Shown: piece after piece, positions 40,778-40,829 of the stretch
Layout of the letters: every line of letters starts with the position of its first letter
Position numbering within the stretch: position 1 is the stretch's first letter
Origin: Gammaproteobacteria bacterium
Lineage (GTDB): Bacteria; Pseudomonadota; Gammaproteobacteria; DSM-19610
Direction of reading: 5' to 3'
Assembly (NCBI GenBank): GCA_011321775.1
Contig: DROT01000153.1
Location: forward strand, 1-40,829
DNA: 40,829 bases
Notes under the pieces: generated by a model
The model's database searches: none
Told to the model about the DNA's origin: nothing
Seen by the model: the letters and a program-made list of their open reading frames with translations, nothing else
Position numbers and translations under genes: made by a program

Positions 40778-40829
40778 TCAGGAAATTTGTTCGAGGCCGG
40801 TGCCGGCCAGTCTCTGGTAGTAGCGCGCG
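40778..40829 (-). CDS. 3' end of a host gene (partial)
   Basis: On the minus strand a frame enters from the window edge and ends ARYYQRLAGTGLEQIS at a TGA at 40780-40778, directly facing the bidirectional terminator. Only 16 codons are visible, too few to name the protein. Confidence 0.4.
   Translation of the reverse strand, partial: ARYYQRLAGTGLEQIS

Overview
The window holds one complete prophage of about 40.6 kb, integrated at the 3' end of an initiator tRNA-Met gene. It is bounded by a 13-bp direct repeat (133-145 and 40689-40701). About 70 bp of host DNA lies on the left (tRNA promoter and 5' part) and about 130 bp on the right (a bidirectional terminator and the 3' tip of a host gene). 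The high GC content, the tRNA type and the phage families suggest a GC-rich gammaproteobacterium. I cannot name the genus from sequence alone.

Layout. (1) 102-6269, leftward early operon from a promoter near 6330: two small ORFs, a 121-aa ORF, a phage CsrA, a small barrel-like protein, a DUF2303/YfdQ pair, two small ORFs, a ParB-family protein, a 52-aa ORF and a large serine integrase. The last codons of the integrase are the antisense of the tRNA. (2) 6581-11419, an AT-richer accessory block: a RelE-like toxin with an acidic partner, a helical-repeat/HEPN pair, a DUF5131 three-Cys protein converging on its partner TcmP, and a lipoprotein with a membrane protein downstream of the repressor. 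(3) 11881-12658, the immunity region: a CI-like repressor and a Cro-like protein diverging from an operator region whose palindrome (TATATC-N3-GATATA) recurs at the leftward promoter. (4) 12655-16040, rightward early genes: a CII-like regulator, an initiator gene carrying a probable origin (perfect DnaA box between six copies of a 10-mer), a lambda-P-like loader, and a Q-like antiterminator. (5) 16023-40168, late genes: a promoter/terminator pair, a small membrane protein, TerS, TerL with an intein, portal, scaffold, capsid, connector, tail hub, internal virion proteins, a 2132-aa polyvalent ejection protein, a tail fibre with an FG-GAP propeller, GH108 endolysin and 3TM holin. No tail-tube, tape-measure or baseplate genes are visible, so the virion should be a short-tailed podovirus. 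(6) A leftward periplasmic nuclease-like gene lies beside attR.

The two strongest unusual signals are these. First, the palindrome GTTTCCCGGGAAAC, a cross between the ParB site parS and the Noc site, occurs four times perfectly and four times with one mismatch, spread every 2-7 kb around the prophage and read in different codon frames, while the prophage encodes its own ParB-family protein. Second, a class 3 intein with the full W-C-T signature sits inside the Walker A loop of the terminase. Also notable are the origin inside the initiator gene, a small ORF embedded in the polyvalent toxin-like gene, and an integrase whose C-terminus is predicted to change on excision.
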